The notes under the pieces are model-generated. The model made no database searches. It saw only the letters and a program-made list of their open reading frames with translations, and was not told the origin of the DNA. Source: JAVKSM01 sp039583705 (GTDB lineage Bacteria; Actinomycetota; Actinomycetes; Mycobacteriales; Pseudonocardiaceae). Taken from it: a DNA stretch of 21,226 bases. The stretch is taken from NCBI GenBank assembly GCA_039583705.1, contig JAVKSM010000048.1:1-21226 (forward strand), read 5' to 3'. The position numbers and the translations under genes were made by a program. Numbering within the stretch: position 1 is the stretch's first letter; every line of letters begins with the position of its first letter. Below are positions 20,954 to 21,226 of this stretch, piece by piece.

Positions 20954-21226
20954 TCAGCACATCCTGCCGGACCAGCGCACGCGGGTCCGCCACCGGCCGG
21001 CCGGTGGCGCCTCGACCTGGTCGGGATCCATGCCGAGGTCACGTTCGATCTGTCGCAGGCTGCGGTTCTTCGTCTCGGGCACCTGGCTGCGGAAGAAGCC
21101 GAGCGCGACGATCGTCAGGCCGGCGAACAGGAAGAATGTCCCGTCACCTCCGATCGCCCCCAGCAGGCTGAGAAAGCTGATCGTCACGACGAAGTTCGAG
21201 CCCCAGTTGGCGATCGTCGCGACGCT
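20954..21226 (-). CDS. MFS sugar-porter family transporter, C-terminal part
   Basis: The gene is cut by the right edge; 90 C-terminal residues are present. Two hydrophobic segments are visible (about FVVTISFLSLLGAIGG and TFFLFAGLTIVALGFF). The hallmark PETKNRSLRQIE follows, equivalent to the PETKGRSLEEIE signature of the sugar porter subfamily. A hydrophilic tail of about 30 residues ends in a TGA one base before the peptidase ATG. The sugar or other substrate is unknown. Coupling to a peptidase is unusual for a sugar porter. Confidence 0.88.
   Translation of the reverse strand, partial: SVATIANWGSNFVVTISFLSLLGAIGGDGTFFLFAGLTIVALGFFRSQVPETKNRSLRQIERDLGMDPDQVEAPPAGRWRTRVRWSGRMC

Overview
The window is high-GC actinobacterial DNA. 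GTG starts are frequent, the SRP RNA is short, and the gene set (dnaX, Rv3717-like amidase, ybaB, recR, then leuA divergent from ask-asd) matches the chromosomal order known from Mycobacterium and relatives. Families such as XRE+DUF5753 with DUF397 partners and large XRE regulators with a helical-repeat C-terminus point to a filamentous or Pseudonocardiaceae-type actinomycete. That placement is inference; no marker gene fixes the genus.

Layout. 1-1850: an XRE regulator on the minus strand and a gene-poor upstream stretch. 1848-5905: information-processing core, made of tRNA-Ser(GGA) (-) and SRP RNA (+) fired from one palindromic promoter, then dnaX, a convergent lipoprotein amidase, and the ybaB-recR operon. 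5906-7742: accessory island with a small membrane/Cys-rich protein divergent from an XRE/DUF5753 regulator and its DUF397 partner. 7743-13892: amino-acid block with leuA (-) behind a probable Leu leader peptide, a polytopic GT-C-like membrane protein (-), a nine-copy 16-bp tandem array, then aspartokinase and aspartate-semialdehyde dehydrogenase (+). 13522-19015: accessory stretch with an MFS transporter whose ORF runs antisense into asd, decayed sequence, a MerR/BldC-type mini-regulator, a remnant of an XRE regulator, an FMN reductase, an intact XRE/repeat regulator and a divergent pair of overlapping 89-aa genes. 19072-21226: an S9 peptidase one base downstream of a sugar-porter MFS gene that runs off the right edge.

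How it works together. The ask/asd pair feeds the aspartate family (Lys, Met, Thr, diaminopimelate); leuA commits 2-oxoisovalerate to leucine and appears to sense leucyl-tRNA through a leaderless leader peptide. The dnaX-ybaB-recR set serves replication and recombinational repair, and the divergent amidase acts on peptidoglycan. Several genes have a TANNNT -10 hexamer only 6-8 nt before the start codon, which suggests leaderless mRNAs. The accessory parts are dominated by XRE-type regulators paired with small proteins of unknown function.

The most interesting signals are the leuA leader, the shared palindromic tRNA/SRP promoter, the 16-bp array between the GT-C gene and ask, the regulator/small-protein modules, and the asd/MFS 3' overlap next to a 26-bp duplication.
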